Of a DNA stretch of 64,000 nucleotides, positions 27,491 to 36,339 are shown one piece after another. Below the pieces are notes generated by a model that was not told the DNA's origin, did not search any database, and saw only the letters and a program-made list of their open reading frames with translations. The position numbers and the translations under genes are program-made. The first letter of the stretch is position 1, and every line of letters starts with the position of its first letter. The DNA is from Variovorax sp. 679 (GTDB lineage: Bacteria > Pseudomonadota > Gammaproteobacteria > Burkholderiales > Burkholderiaceae_C): contig NZ_RXFS01000013.1 of NCBI RefSeq assembly GCF_003952185.1, positions 62,001 to 126,000 on the forward strand. Direction: 5' to 3'.

Positions 27491-28768
27491 ATGGCCCCCC
27501 GCATATCCCCCCTGGCCCCCTTCACCGACGCCGAACTGGCGCGCATGCGCCGCGACACGCCGGCCTGGGGCCGCCACGCGCACTTCGCTCATGGCTCGGC
27601 CAGCCTGCCGCCGGAGCCTGTCTACGCGGAGTGGCAGGCATGGATGGAAGCCGAACGCATGCTGGGCGCGCAGCGCGCCGCCGAAAGGCATGTCGACGCC
27701 CTGCACGAGGCGCGAGACAGCGTCGCGCGTCTCGTCAACGCGCAGCCCCACCAGGTCGCCTTCCTCTGCTCCGCCAGCCAGGCGTGGGCCGCCGCAATGA
27801 GCGCGGCGCTGTCCGGTGACCGCAAGGCACATGTCGTCACGACGCACGACGAGTACGGCGCGAACGCGCTCTATCTGCTGACCGCCGCACAGCGCAGGCG
27901 GCTGCACTTCTCCGTCGTCTCCGCGAGGCCGGGGCCAGTACCGCTGTTGCAGCGGCTGGACGAAGCGCTGAGCCGCATCGACACGGGCTGCCTGCCCGTG
28001 GTGTCGCTCACGGCAGTTCCCACCGCATGGGGCGTCGTCACACCGGTGCACGACGTGGCGCGGCGCGTGCACGAGCGCGGCGGCCTCCTCTTCCTGGATG
28101 CCAGCCATGCCGTGGGCCAATTGCCGGTCGACATGCAGGCCGTCGGTTGCGACGTGCTGGTGTTTCCCGCGCGCAAATGGCTGCGCGGCCCCAAGGGCGT
28201 GGGCGTGCTGTGCCTGTCCGACCGTGCGCTCGACATGCTGGGGCAGCCCGACACCGTCGACGTGGCCGGCGCGCAATGGCTGGCTGGCGACCGCGTGCGG
28301 CCGTGGCCGGATGCCCGGCGCTTCGAGGGCCACGGCTTCCACCCCGGCCTTCGCCTGTCGCTCGGCGCGGCCTGCGAATACGCGATGGCCGTGGATCCGG
28401 CGCGCATCGCCTGCCGGAACATGCAGGTGCGCCAGCGCGTGGCCGATGCGCTCTACGAGCACTTCGGCTGGCAATCATTAGAGGCAGGGCATCCGGGCGC
28501 GACCGCCATGCTGACCTACGCCCTCCCCCGCACGGCCGGCGACGGCGATGCGTTCGTGCGCAGCCTGTGGGACACGGGCGTCAATGCGTCCTTCGTCGGC
28601 ACGCAGTACGCCCGCTGGGCGCTGGATGCCGCCGGCCTGCCCGGTGTGCTGCGGCTGACACCGCACTACCTCACCGACGACGACGAGATCGCGCGCCTCG
28701 CGCACGCCATCCGGCAGTTGATCCAGACCACGGACCGCCGTCGGCCGGCCGCGCTGCCAATGACATGA
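27491..28768 (+). CDS. Class V aminotransferase-fold PLP enzyme
   Basis: A 425-residue PLP enzyme of fold type I, class V (NifS/isopenicillin-N-epimerase/EgtE-like). The PLP Asp is in LFLDASHAVGQLPVD and the PLP Lys in FPARKWLRGPKGVG. It starts 4 bp after the DHDPS-family gene. Possible activities include C-S lyase, epimerase or transaminase; the cassette suggests a catabolic step on an amino or hydroxy acid. Substrate unknown. Confidence 0.83.
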   Translation: MAPRISPLAPFTDAELARMRRDTPAWGRHAHFAHGSASLPPEPVYAEWQAWMEAERMLGAQRAAERHVDALHEARDSVARLVNAQPHQVAFLCSASQAWAAAMSAALSGDRKAHVVTTHDEYGANALYLLTAAQRRRLHFSVVSARPGPVPLLQRLDEALSRIDTGCLPVVSLTAVPTAWGVVTPVHDVARRVHERGGLLFLDASHAVGQLPVDMQAVGCDVLVFPARKWLRGPKGVGVLCLSDRALDMLGQPDTVDVAGAQWLAGDRVRPWPDARRFEGHGFHPGLRLSLGAACEYAMAVDPARIACRNMQVRQRVADALYEHFGWQSLEAGHPGATAMLTYALPRTAGDGDAFVRSLWDTGVNASFVGTQYARWALDAAGLPGVLRLTPHYLTDDDEIARLAHAIRQLIQTTDRRRPAALPMT

Positions 28769-28823
28769 CCGTGCGGCGCGCGGCGCCGATTCCATTCGCG
28801 ACAAATACAAAAGGAGACAACCC

Positions 28824-29813
28824 ATGCACCAGACCCTTTCTTCCGGCCTTCGCCTCGCAGGCACGCTGCTCGCGGCCGTGTTCGCCAGCGCAAGCCCGCC
28901 GGCCTCCGCGCAGGCCTACCCATCGAAGCCGATCACCGTCGTCATCCAATACCCGGTAGGCGGCCCTTCCGACGCGCTGGCGCGCATCGTCGCGCCGCGC
29001 ATGCAGGCAGCGCTCGGACAGCCTTTGGTGATCGACGCCAGGGTGGGCGCCGGCGGCAACATCGGCACCGACGCCGTGGCAAAGGCCAGGCCCGATGGCT
29101 ACACACTGCTGCTGTCGTCCAGCGGGCCGCTGGCCATCAGCCCCTGGCTCTACCCGAAGCTGCCCTACAACCCGCTGAAGGACCTGGCCCCGGTCGTGCA
29201 GCTCGCGGCGGTGCCGCTGGTCCTCGAGGTCAACGAAGCGAGCCCGGCGCGCAGCGCGGCGGCCTTTCTGTCCATGCTGAAGGCGAACCCCGGCAAGTAC
29301 AGCTTCGGCTCGTCGGGCAACGGCACGCCGCAGCATCTCTCGGCCGCGCTGCTCGGGTCGCTCGCGGGCGTCACCGCCACGCACGTGCCGTACAAGGGGC
29401 AGGCCCCGATGGCCAACGACCTGATGGGCGGGCAGATCGACTTCGCGATCGACAGCATGGTGTCGGCCATGCCGAACCTCGCGACGGGCCGGCTTCGCGC
29501 GCTGGCCGTCACGAGCAGGAAGCGCTCGCCCCTGCTGCCAGAGGTGCCCACGCTGGAAGAAGCCGGCGTGCCCGGCTACGAGGCGCTCGCCTGGTATGGC
29601 CTGCTGGCGCCGGCAGGCACGCCCCGCGCCATCGTCGACAAGCTCAACGAAGCGGCACGCAAGGCACTCGACACGCCCGCGGTGCGCGAGCAGATCGCGA
29701 GGCTCGGCAGCGCGCCCGTGCACGCCACGCCTGAACAGTTCGGTGCCTTCATCAAGGCCGAGCACGACAAGTGGGGGCCGATCGTGAAGAGCACCGGCGC
29801 CATCGTCGACTGA
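28824..29813 (+). CDS. Bug/TctC family solute receptor
   Basis: A 329-residue periplasmic binding protein with a signal peptide (cleavage near ASAQA) and Bug family motifs YPSKPITVVIQYPVGGPSD, GGNIGTDAVAKARPDGYT and PYKGQAPMANDL. ATG 28824 has a strong AAGGAG. It lies between the aminotransferase and the tartrate-dehydratase-like gene, so its ligand is probably the cassette substrate, plausibly a hydroxydicarboxylate. No TctAB partner adjacent. Confidence 0.9.
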   Translation: MHQTLSSGLRLAGTLLAAVFASASPPASAQAYPSKPITVVIQYPVGGPSDALARIVAPRMQAALGQPLVIDARVGAGGNIGTDAVAKARPDGYTLLLSSSGPLAISPWLYPKLPYNPLKDLAPVVQLAAVPLVLEVNEASPARSAAAFLSMLKANPGKYSFGSSGNGTPQHLSAALLGSLAGVTATHVPYKGQAPMANDLMGGQIDFAIDSMVSAMPNLATGRLRALAVTSRKRSPLLPEVPTLEEAGVPGYEALAWYGLLAPAGTPRAIVDKLNEAARKALDTPAVREQIARLGSAPVHATPEQFGAFIKAEHDKWGPIVKSTGAIVD

Positions 29814-29836
29814 GCCCCCTTTCATACACACGCCCC

Positions 29837-31018
29837 ATGAAAATCGTCGGCATCGCGGAACGCACCGTCCCCATCGCCTCGCCGCTGCGCAACGCGCGCG
29901 TGGACTTCAGCGAGATCACAGCCAGCGTGGTGGCCGTCGCCACCGACCAGTTCCGCGATGGTCGCCGGGTCGTCGGCTACGCCTTCAACTCCTTCGGCCG
30001 CTACGGCTGCGGCGGCCCCCTGCGCGAGCGCTTCATCCCGCGACTGCTGCGGGCATCACCGCACGAACTGAACGACCCCGCCACCGGCATCGTCGAACCC
30101 GGCCATGCCGTCGACCTGCTGCTGAAGCGCGAGAAGGCCGGCGCGCATGCCGAGCGCTCCATGGCGGTCGGCACGCTGGAACTCGCGCTCTGGGACATCG
30201 TCGGGAAAATGCGCGGACTGCCGCTGTACCGAGTGCTGGCCGAACGCTTCGCGCCGCCAGGCACGGAGGCGCCGCACGCCGTGCGCTGCTACGCGGGCGG
30301 CGGCTTCTATCGCGAACGCGACGACCTTGCCCGGCTCGGCGACGAAGTGCGCGGCCATCTCGACGCCGGCTACACCGAAGTCAAGATCAAGGCTGGCGGG
30401 CTTCCGATGACCGACGAGCTTCGCCGCATCGAGTCGGTGCTGGCGCTCGTGAAGTCGGGCTCGCGGCTCGCGCTCGATGCCAGCTGCGCCTTCGAACGCC
30501 AAGAGGCACTCGCCTTCGCCCGTGCCATCACACCCTACGGGCTGCGGTGGCTCGAGGAGCCCTGCGATCCGGGCGACTTCGAGACTTACCGCGCGGTGAG
30601 CGAGGCCTATCCGGGCATCGTGGCCGGCGGCGAGAACCTGTTCTCCCGCGAGGAGGCGGACAACTTCCTGCGCTACGGCCGCTTCGGTGGACGCATCGTG
30701 CTGCAGCCCGATCCGCCGCTAGCTTACGGCATCCGCGAGCTGCACCACATCGTGGAAGTGGCACTGGCGCATGGCGTCGCGCGAGAGAACGTCGTGCCGC
30801 ATGGCGGCAACATGATGTCGCTGCATGCGACCGCGGGCCTCGGCCTCGGGAGCGCGGAGTCGTACCCAGGCCTCTTCGGCCCCTTCGGCGGCTTCAGCCG
30901 CGAGGTCCGCGTGCACGATGGGTTCGCGACCCTGCCCGAAGCGCCGGGCATCGGGTTCGAGGAGCAGCCCGCGCTGTACGGAATCTTCCGCGAACTCTCC
31001 GCCAGTCTGGGCACCTGA
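29837..31018 (+). CDS. Enolase-superfamily dehydratase, D-tartrate dehydratase-like
   Basis: A 393-residue mandelate racemase/muconate lactonising enzyme family member. Catalytic and metal residues fall almost exactly where I recall them in Bradyrhizobium D-(-)-tartrate dehydratase TarD: Lys183-x-Lys185 (KIK), Asp214 (ALDAS), Glu240 (WLEEP), Glu266 (AGGEN) and His322 (VPHGGN). This supports dehydration of D-tartrate or a close acid sugar to a 2-keto acid. ATG 29837 begins the capping domain; the earlier frame is rejected. Last gene of the cassette starting at 26560. Confidence 0.82.
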   Translation: MKIVGIAERTVPIASPLRNARVDFSEITASVVAVATDQFRDGRRVVGYAFNSFGRYGCGGPLRERFIPRLLRASPHELNDPATGIVEPGHAVDLLLKREKAGAHAERSMAVGTLELALWDIVGKMRGLPLYRVLAERFAPPGTEAPHAVRCYAGGGFYRERDDLARLGDEVRGHLDAGYTEVKIKAGGLPMTDELRRIESVLALVKSGSRLALDASCAFERQEALAFARAITPYGLRWLEEPCDPGDFETYRAVSEAYPGIVAGGENLFSREEADNFLRYGRFGGRIVLQPDPPLAYGIRELHHIVEVALAHGVARENVVPHGGNMMSLHATAGLGLGSAESYPGLFGPFGGFSREVRVHDGFATLPEAPGIGFEEQPALYGIFRELSASLGT

Positions 31019-31100
31019 TCGCTTCGGGTCGAGCGACGGCCCGGCCTTCTGCTCCAGAATGCGTGGATAACCCTCGGACACGCGCAAGGAGACTCCCACG

Positions 31101-32270
31101 ATGGCACGTCATCGCCCCGCTCGCCTGACCCACATCGCCGGCATCGGCGTCGACCGCATGGGCGCCATTGCCGACGACGCAAGCGGCCCGCCCTTCCTGC
31201 GGCTCGAGAACCTCGACGTAGACATCCCGCCCGACCCCGAAGCCGTCGCGCGCACCGTGCGTGCCGCCTCGGAAGACTCCGACAACAGCTACCTGCCCTT
31301 CGTCGGCCAGTCGCGATTGCGCGACGTGGCGGCGCGCCATGTATCGGCGCTGTCGGGCGTGGAATACAGCGGCGCGCGCAACTGCGTGATCTCCGCGGGC
31401 GGGCTCTCGGGCATCCTCAACGCGCTGCTCGCCACCGTCGAAGTGGGCGACGAGGTGCTGGTGACCGACCCGACCTACGCGGGCCTGCTCAATCGCATCC
31501 GGCTCGCGGGCGGCACGCCGAAGTACGTGCCCTTCAGCTTCACGCCCGGCGGCGAATGGAAGCTCGACCGCGCCGCGCTGCGGGCCGCCGTCGGCCCGCG
31601 CGTGCGCACGATGCTGCTGATGTCGCCCTCGATGCCCACCGGCGGCTGCTTCGACGAGGAAGACTGGCGCGCCATCGCGGCGCTGTGCGTGCAGCACGAC
31701 CTGACGCTGATCCTCGACAGCGCGATGGAACGGCTGCTTTTCGATGGCCGCAAGCTCATCCACCCCGCGGGCCTGCCCGGCATGGCCGAGCGCACCATCA
31801 CCGTGGGCTCATCGGCCAAGGAACTGCGCATGATCGGCTGGCGCGTGGGCTGGACCGTGGCGCCCGAGAGCTACATGCCCGACCTCGTGGCCGTGTCGCT
31901 GGCCAATGTCGTGGTGCCGGTGGGCATCGCGCAGGATGCGGTGGCTACGGCGCTGGAACAATCAGCGCACACGCTCGCGCCATACGTTGGCGAACTCGAG
32001 CGTCGGCGCGACACGGTGCTCGACGAACTCAAGGGCCTGCCGGTCGGCGTGCCGGGCGGCGGCTGGTCGCTGCTGCTGCGCACGAGCGACTTCGGCATCG
32101 ACGGGCAGACGTTGTCGCAGCGCCTGCTGTCCCACCGCGTCTGCGCCACCGCGATGCAGGGCTGGGGCGAGACGCATGGAGCCCAGTACCTGCGCTTCGT
32201 GTTTTCCAACGAGCCGGTGGAGCGGCTGCGTGGGCTGGGCGAGAAAGTGCGGGCAGCGCTGGGAGCCTAA
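31101..32270 (+). CDS. Class I/II pyridoxal-phosphate aminotransferase
   Basis: A 389-residue fold type I aminotransferase. PLP Lys is in VGSSAKELRMIGWRVGW, the pyridine-N Asp region is LTLILDSAMERLLF, and the Arg that grips the substrate carboxylate is near QYLRFVFSN. MSPSMPTGG replaces the common NPxNPTG. ATG 31101 has AAGGAGA. Substrate unknown. Its stop overlaps the convergent CoA-transferase stop by 3 bases (32268-32269 shared). Confidence 0.86.
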   Translation: MARHRPARLTHIAGIGVDRMGAIADDASGPPFLRLENLDVDIPPDPEAVARTVRAASEDSDNSYLPFVGQSRLRDVAARHVSALSGVEYSGARNCVISAGGLSGILNALLATVEVGDEVLVTDPTYAGLLNRIRLAGGTPKYVPFSFTPGGEWKLDRAALRAAVGPRVRTMLLMSPSMPTGGCFDEEDWRAIAALCVQHDLTLILDSAMERLLFDGRKLIHPAGLPGMAERTITVGSSAKELRMIGWRVGWTVAPESYMPDLVAVSLANVVVPVGIAQDAVATALEQSAHTLAPYVGELERRRDTVLDELKGLPVGVPGGGWSLLLRTSDFGIDGQTLSQRLLSHRVCATAMQGWGETHGAQYLRFVFSNEPVERLRGLGEKVRAALGA

Positions 32271-33649
32271 GGCCATACCGGCAGGTCGCTTCCAGGCGGC
32301 ATCGATGGCCGCACCCATGCAACGGGCGTGCGCTGCAACTGCGCGCTGTGGCGCAGCGCAGCCAGCCTGCCGAATCCGGAGTCCGAGACTTCGACATACG
32401 GCTTCAGCTCGGGCCTGCCAGCCGAGAGCCCGCCTTGGACACGACCTAGACTGCGCAGCCACTGCCCGGTCTGCGCCAGCGAAACCTGCACATGCCAGCT
32501 TCCGCCTTGCTGCTGCTGCCGCCAGAGCGCGGCGGCGGCACCGAAGGCGATCAGGTAGCCGGTGGCCTCGTCGAGGATCTGCATGGGCAGCGGCTTCGGC
32601 TTGCCGTCGCCAGCGGCCTCGCCTTCAGCGTGGTTGAAGCCCATCGCCGTCTGCACCAGGGAATCGAAGCCCCGGCGACCTGCCCACGGCCCCTGCGTGC
32701 CGTAGGCACTGAGCGACACGCACACGATGCCCGGCCGCATCCGCGCCAGCTCCGCCGGCCCGAAGCCTCGCGCCGCGATCCCACCCGGCCTGTAGCCCTG
32801 CACGAACACGTGCGCGTCGGCAACAAGCCACTGCAGCGCACTTCGCCCCTCCTCGGTCTGCAGGTCGGCATGCACCGACAGCTTGCCCCTGCTGGTGTCG
32901 GCGATCGCGCTGATGTTCGGCAGGTTCGGCGAATTCACTAGCATCACGTCGGCACCATAGGCTGCGAGCGCCCGCCCGCCCACCGGGCCCGCCAGCACGC
33001 GCGTGAGATCGAGCACGCGCAGGCCCGACAGGGGCCGCTGGTCGTCGCGCAACGGCGGCAGCGCGAGCGGCGGTGCGTCCTCGCCGATGCGCTCGATGGT
33101 GAAGAGAGGCTGCGCGGCGATGGCCTGGCCTTGCGGCGTGGCATCCCATTCATCGAAACGCCGCAGTGCCGTCGCGACCAGCCCCGCGGCTGCAGCGGCG
33201 TCCTCGAAGTCGTGGGCACGCCAACCGGCCATCGCAGCCTCGGCATCCGAGCGCGTGGCGGTGGCCGGGTCGAGCCTCATCAACCGCAGTGCGCCGTCCC
33301 GGTGATGCGCGAAGTTCGCGTGCACGCGAACCCATCCGTCGGCACAACGATAGAGCCCCGAGAACGCATCCCACGGATCCGGCACCTGCCCGTCGAGGCT
33401 GAACCAGCCCGTGCACTCCAGCGCCGCATGGAGCATGTCGACACCGACCTGCTGGCGCCCGGTGCCTCGCAGATGCCCCAGTTCGCAAGCAGCCAGCGCA
33501 GCCGCGGCGACGGTGCTCTGCGCCGCGGTGCCGACCGCGAAGGACGACGGCAGCACCGGTTCGGCGCCCGTGAGCCGCGCAAAGGAAAGGGCCTCTTCAG
33601 GCAGGCCCGCGTGCCGCCAGATGCCGGCCAGAACTTCGCTCGCGTTCAT
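32267..33649 (-). CDS. Family III (CaiB/BaiF) CoA-transferase with unusual domain order
   Basis: A 460-residue family III CoA-transferase-like protein. The canonical N-terminal Rossmann opening (LSGLRVLDLTRVLAGP...GADVMLVNSP) does not appear until about residue 210. The first 200 residues instead resemble the middle and C-terminal parts of the family (aaALaa..GrGQqV.vdml, LYRCADGWVRVHANF, WDATPQGQAIAAQPLF). The C-terminal part again ends with a second LIAFGAAAALWR...QVSLAQT block. So it looks like a circular permutation or a duplicated enzyme with a decayed first copy. Activity is uncertain. ATG 33649 has GGAGAA just after the scoB terminator. Confidence 0.75.
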   Translation of the reverse strand: MNASEVLAGIWRHAGLPEEALSFARLTGAEPVLPSSFAVGTAAQSTVAAAALAACELGHLRGTGRQQVGVDMLHAALECTGWFSLDGQVPDPWDAFSGLYRCADGWVRVHANFAHHRDGALRLMRLDPATATRSDAEAAMAGWRAHDFEDAAAAAGLVATALRRFDEWDATPQGQAIAAQPLFTIERIGEDAPPLALPPLRDDQRPLSGLRVLDLTRVLAGPVGGRALAAYGADVMLVNSPNLPNISAIADTSRGKLSVHADLQTEEGRSALQWLVADAHVFVQGYRPGGIAARGFGPAELARMRPGIVCVSLSAYGTQGPWAGRRGFDSLVQTAMGFNHAEGEAAGDGKPKPLPMQILDEATGYLIAFGAAAALWRQQQQGGSWHVQVSLAQTGQWLRSLGRVQGGLSAGRPELKPYVEVSDSGFGRLAALRHSAQLQRTPVAWVRPSMPPGSDLPVWP

Positions 33650-33665
33650 TTCGGTTCTCCAATGC

Positions 33666-33697
33666 AAAAAGGCAGGGTCCGCTTTTGCGGCCCTGCC
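33666..33697 (-). terminator. Rho-independent terminator after scoAB
   Basis: On the minus strand GGCAGGGCCGC-AAAA-GCGGACCCTGCC is followed by TTTTT (complement of 33666-33670). It closes the scoAB transcript 40 bp after the scoB stop. The next gene on that strand starts only 17 bp beyond the T run, so the CoA-transferase depends on readthrough or a promoter inside the hairpin region. Confidence 0.85.
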
Positions 33698-33735
33698 TTC
33701 GTTGTCGTTGCGTCGAGCGCCTCGTCGGCCGGTCG

Positions 33736-34374
33736 TTACTGGATCAGCTTCGCGCCCGTCTTCGCCTGCAGCGTGTCGAAGCTCACGCCCGGCGCCAATT
33801 CGACCACCTTCAGGCCCTCGGGCACCACGTCCATTACGGCCAGGTCGGTGATGATGCGGTCGACCACGCCCACGCCGGTCAGTGGCAGGGTGCACTTCTC
33901 GAGGATCTTCAGATCCTCGGTGCCGTCCTTTTTCTTTGCCACGTGCTCCATCAGCACGATCACGCGCTTCACGCCGGCCACGAGGTCCATCGCGCCGCCC
34001 ATGCCCTTGACCATCTTGCCGGGGATCATCCAGTTGGCGAGGTCGCCCTTGGTGCTGACTTGCATCGCGCCCAGGATCGACAGGTTGATCTTGCCGCCGC
34101 GGATCATCGCGAAGCTGTCATGGCTGCCGAAGATGGCGGAGCCGGGCAGCGTGGTCACGGTCTGCTTGCCGGCGTTGATCAGGTCGGCGTCGACCTGGTC
34201 TTCGGTCGGGAACGGGCCGATGCCGAGCATGCCGTTCTCGCTCTGCAGCCACACTTCCTTGTCGCCGGTGTGGTTGGCCACCAGCGTCGGAATGCCGATG
34301 CCGAGGTTGACGTAGAAGCCGTCTTCGAGTTCTTGGGCGGCGCGGGCCGCCATCTGGTCTTGGGTCCAGGGCAT
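33736..34374 (-). CDS. scoB: Succinyl-CoA:3-ketoacid CoA-transferase subunit B
   Basis: A 212-residue beta subunit of the SCOT/AtoA family. The catalytic Glu is in WLQSENGMLGIGPFP; NLGIGIPTLV and GAMQVSTKGDLANWMIPGKMVKGMGGAMDL are family signatures. It transfers CoA from succinyl-CoA to acetoacetate or related 3-oxoacids. ATG 34374 follows scoA with 1 bp between, so the two subunits are cotranslated. A strong terminator follows. Confidence 0.95.
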   Translation of the reverse strand: MPWTQDQMAARAAQELEDGFYVNLGIGIPTLVANHTGDKEVWLQSENGMLGIGPFPTEDQVDADLINAGKQTVTTLPGSAIFGSHDSFAMIRGGKINLSILGAMQVSTKGDLANWMIPGKMVKGMGGAMDLVAGVKRVIVLMEHVAKKKDGTEDLKILEKCTLPLTGVGVVDRIITDLAVMDVVPEGLKVVELAPGVSFDTLQAKTGAKLIQ

Positions 34375-34375
34375 C

Positions 34376-35176
34376 TCAGGCTCCTTCTTTCTTGTTGACG
34401 ACCTTGGCGGGCGCTTCGCTGCCGGCAGCGGCCGCGGCGATGGCGGTCTGGGCCTCGACCTTGGCGGCGACGGCATCGACCGACGCGCTCACGGTGCGCT
34501 TCTCGATGCGCTTCTCGGGGTTGGCGTTGAGCACGATGCGGTGCACGTAGATGCCCGGCAGGTGGATGTCGTCGGGGGCCAGCTCGCCCACCTCGACGAT
34601 CTTCTCGACTTCGACGATGCAGATCTTGCCGGCCATGGCGGCGGCAGGATTGAAGTTGCGCGCCGTGAGGCGAAAGCGCAGGTTGCCCGACTTGTCGGCC
34701 ACGTCGGCCTTCACCAGCGCCACGTCGGGCACCAGCGAACGCTCCATCACGTAGGTCTCGCCGTCGAACTCGCGCAGCTCCTTGCCCTCGGCCACCTGGG
34801 TGCCCACGCCGGTCTTGGTGAAGAAGGCCGGAATGCCCGCGCCGCCGGCGCGCAGCTTCTCGGCCAGCGTGCCCTGCGGCGTGAATTCGAGGGCCAGTTC
34901 GCCCGCGAGGTACTGGCGCTCGAACTCCTTGTTCTCGCCGACGTACGACGCGATCATCTTCTTGATCTGGCGCGTTTCCAGCAGCTTGCCGAGGCCGAAG
35001 CCGTCGACGCCCGCGTTGTTCGAGATGACGGTGAGGTTCTGCGCGCCGGAATCCTTCAGCGCGTCGATCAGCGCTTCAGGAATGCCGCAGAGGCCGAAGC
35101 CGCCGACCGCGAGCAGTTGCCCGTCGGCGACGACCCCCTTGAGTGCCGCGTCCGCGGTGGGATAAATCTTGTTCAC
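34376..35176 (-). CDS. scoA: Succinyl-CoA:3-ketoacid CoA-transferase subunit A
   Basis: A 266-residue alpha subunit of the same CoA-transferase: DGQLLAVGGFGLCGIPEALI and NNAGVDGFGLG are family signatures, then GGAGIPAFFTKTGVGT. It starts with GTG (35176) after a strong AAGGAG. The last 35 residues are an Ala/Val/Lys-rich extension beyond the usual alpha-subunit end, probably disordered. Divergent from a PAS-LuxR regulator across a palindrome. Confidence 0.94.
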   Translation of the reverse strand: MNKIYPTADAALKGVVADGQLLAVGGFGLCGIPEALIDALKDSGAQNLTVISNNAGVDGFGLGKLLETRQIKKMIASYVGENKEFERQYLAGELALEFTPQGTLAEKLRAGGAGIPAFFTKTGVGTQVAEGKELREFDGETYVMERSLVPDVALVKADVADKSGNLRFRLTARNFNPAAAMAGKICIVEVEKIVEVGELAPDDIHLPGIYVHRIVLNANPEKRIEKRTVSASVDAVAAKVEAQTAIAAAAAGSEAPAKVVNKKEGA

Positions 35177-35239
35177 TCGAGCTCCTTGCTGGATGGATGA
35201 ATGAGAGTGGGAGGGAAAGGGGTGGGAAACCCCTGAACG

Positions 35240-35265
35240 ATACTACCTACTCGCATACGTAGTAT
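35240..35265. promoter_or_regulatory. Palindromic operator between scoA and a PAS-LuxR regulator
   Basis: ATACTAC (35240-35246) and GTAGTAT (35259-35265) are perfect arms around a 12-bp spacer that itself holds CTAC and ATAC echoes. It is 63 bp from the scoA start and 19 bp before the regulator ATG, a good place for autoregulation and sco control. Confidence 0.6.
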
Positions 35266-35284
35266 TTCGTAATGGAGACCCCCG

Positions 35285-35851
35285 ATGCCCGAGATCGATT
35301 ACCGGCTGGCGTTTGAACACGCGCCCGTCGGCATGGTGGTGTCGAGCAACCGCACCATCGTGGCGTGCAACGTGCGCGTTTGCGAGATCTTCGGCGCAAC
35401 GCCCTCCGCGCTGGTCGGGCATTCGTTCAGCATCCTCTACCCCAGCGTGGCCGAGTTCGAGCGCATCGGCAAGCGCATGGAGCCTTTTCTGAACGCCAGC
35501 GGGCACTACGCAGACAACCGAATGATGAAGCGGCTTGGCGGGCTGCACGGCGCCATCGCCGACGAGACCTTCTGGTGCCACGTCACCGGCCACGCGCTCA
35601 ACCGCGACGCCCCCCACGAAGCCGGCATCTGGACCTTCGAGGACCTGGGCTCGCGCCGCGCCGTGAAGGCCGAGCTCACGCCTCGCGAACGCGAGGTGGC
35701 GGCGCAGGTGATGCGCGGTCTGACCTCGAAGGAGATCGGCAAGGCGCTGGGCATCAGCCACCGCACGGTCGAGCTGCACCGGGCGCGGCTGATGCGCAAA
35801 TACGCGGCAGCGACCACGGCGGAGCTGGTGCAGAAGCTGATCGCGGGCTAG
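35285..35851 (+). CDS. PAS domain LuxR-type transcriptional regulator
   Basis: A 188-residue protein: a PAS sensor domain (about residues 5-115; FEHAPVGMVVSSNRTIVACN, LVGHSFSILYPS) and a C-terminal LuxR HTH (AELTPREREVAAQVMRGLTS...ISHRTVELHRARLMRKY). No receiver domain, so the PAS domain probably binds a small ligand or cofactor directly. ATG 35285 has GGAG. Divergent position and the shared palindrome suggest it regulates scoAB. The stop overlaps the convergent GNAT stop. Confidence 0.87.
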   Translation: MPEIDYRLAFEHAPVGMVVSSNRTIVACNVRVCEIFGATPSALVGHSFSILYPSVAEFERIGKRMEPFLNASGHYADNRMMKRLGGLHGAIADETFWCHVTGHALNRDAPHEAGIWTFEDLGSRRAVKAELTPREREVAAQVMRGLTSKEIGKALGISHRTVELHRARLMRKYAAATTAELVQKLIAG

Positions 35852-36339
35852 CTTTCGAACTCGATCCGCATGCGCACCATGTCGCGCAGCACGATGCCGT
35901 TCTGCTTCTGCAGCCTGCCGCCGTTGGCGCGGCGCACGAAGAAATCGGTGTCCACGCCGACGATGCGGAAGCCGAAGCGCTGGTAGAAGGCCAATTCGCG
36001 CAGGCTGCTGTTGCCGGTGCCGACCTCAAGCCGGTTCGCTCCGCGCTCGGCCGCAAGCGCACTCGCCTTGCGCAGCAGTGCGGTGCCGACGCCACGACCG
36101 CGCAGCTCGTCGCTCACGCCGATGTTCATGATCTCCCAGGTGCCGACGCGGGTTTCGAGCAGCACCATCTGGCCTACGACCTGACCGGCGGCCTCCGCGA
36201 GCCACAGCTCACCACGCGACAGGTACTTGCGAATCTCGGCGCGCGGGCCATCGGCCGCAAGCAGCAGCGCCCAAGGCGTCGGGTCTTCGGGGGCGGCACG
36301 GCGCATCTGCGGTCGGACCACGGGTGACTTGCTCTTCAT
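35848..36339 (-). CDS. GNAT family N-acetyltransferase
   Basis: A 163-residue GNAT enzyme. The acetyl-CoA loop is V(S)DELRGRGVGTALL, flanked by IMNIGV and by AFYQRFGFRIVGVDTDFF. The chosen start is ATG 36339 (MKSKSP), preceded by CGAAGAG. Acceptor unknown (small amine, peptide or protein N-terminus). It is alone and ends tail-to-tail against the PAS-LuxR gene. The 212 bp upstream show no recognisable feature. Confidence 0.83.
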   Translation of the reverse strand: MKSKSPVVRPQMRRAAPEDPTPWALLLAADGPRAEIRKYLSRGELWLAEAAGQVVGQMVLLETRVGTWEIMNIGVSDELRGRGVGTALLRKASALAAERGANRLEVGTGNSSLRELAFYQRFGFRIVGVDTDFFVRRANGGRLQKQNGIVLRDMVRMRIEFES

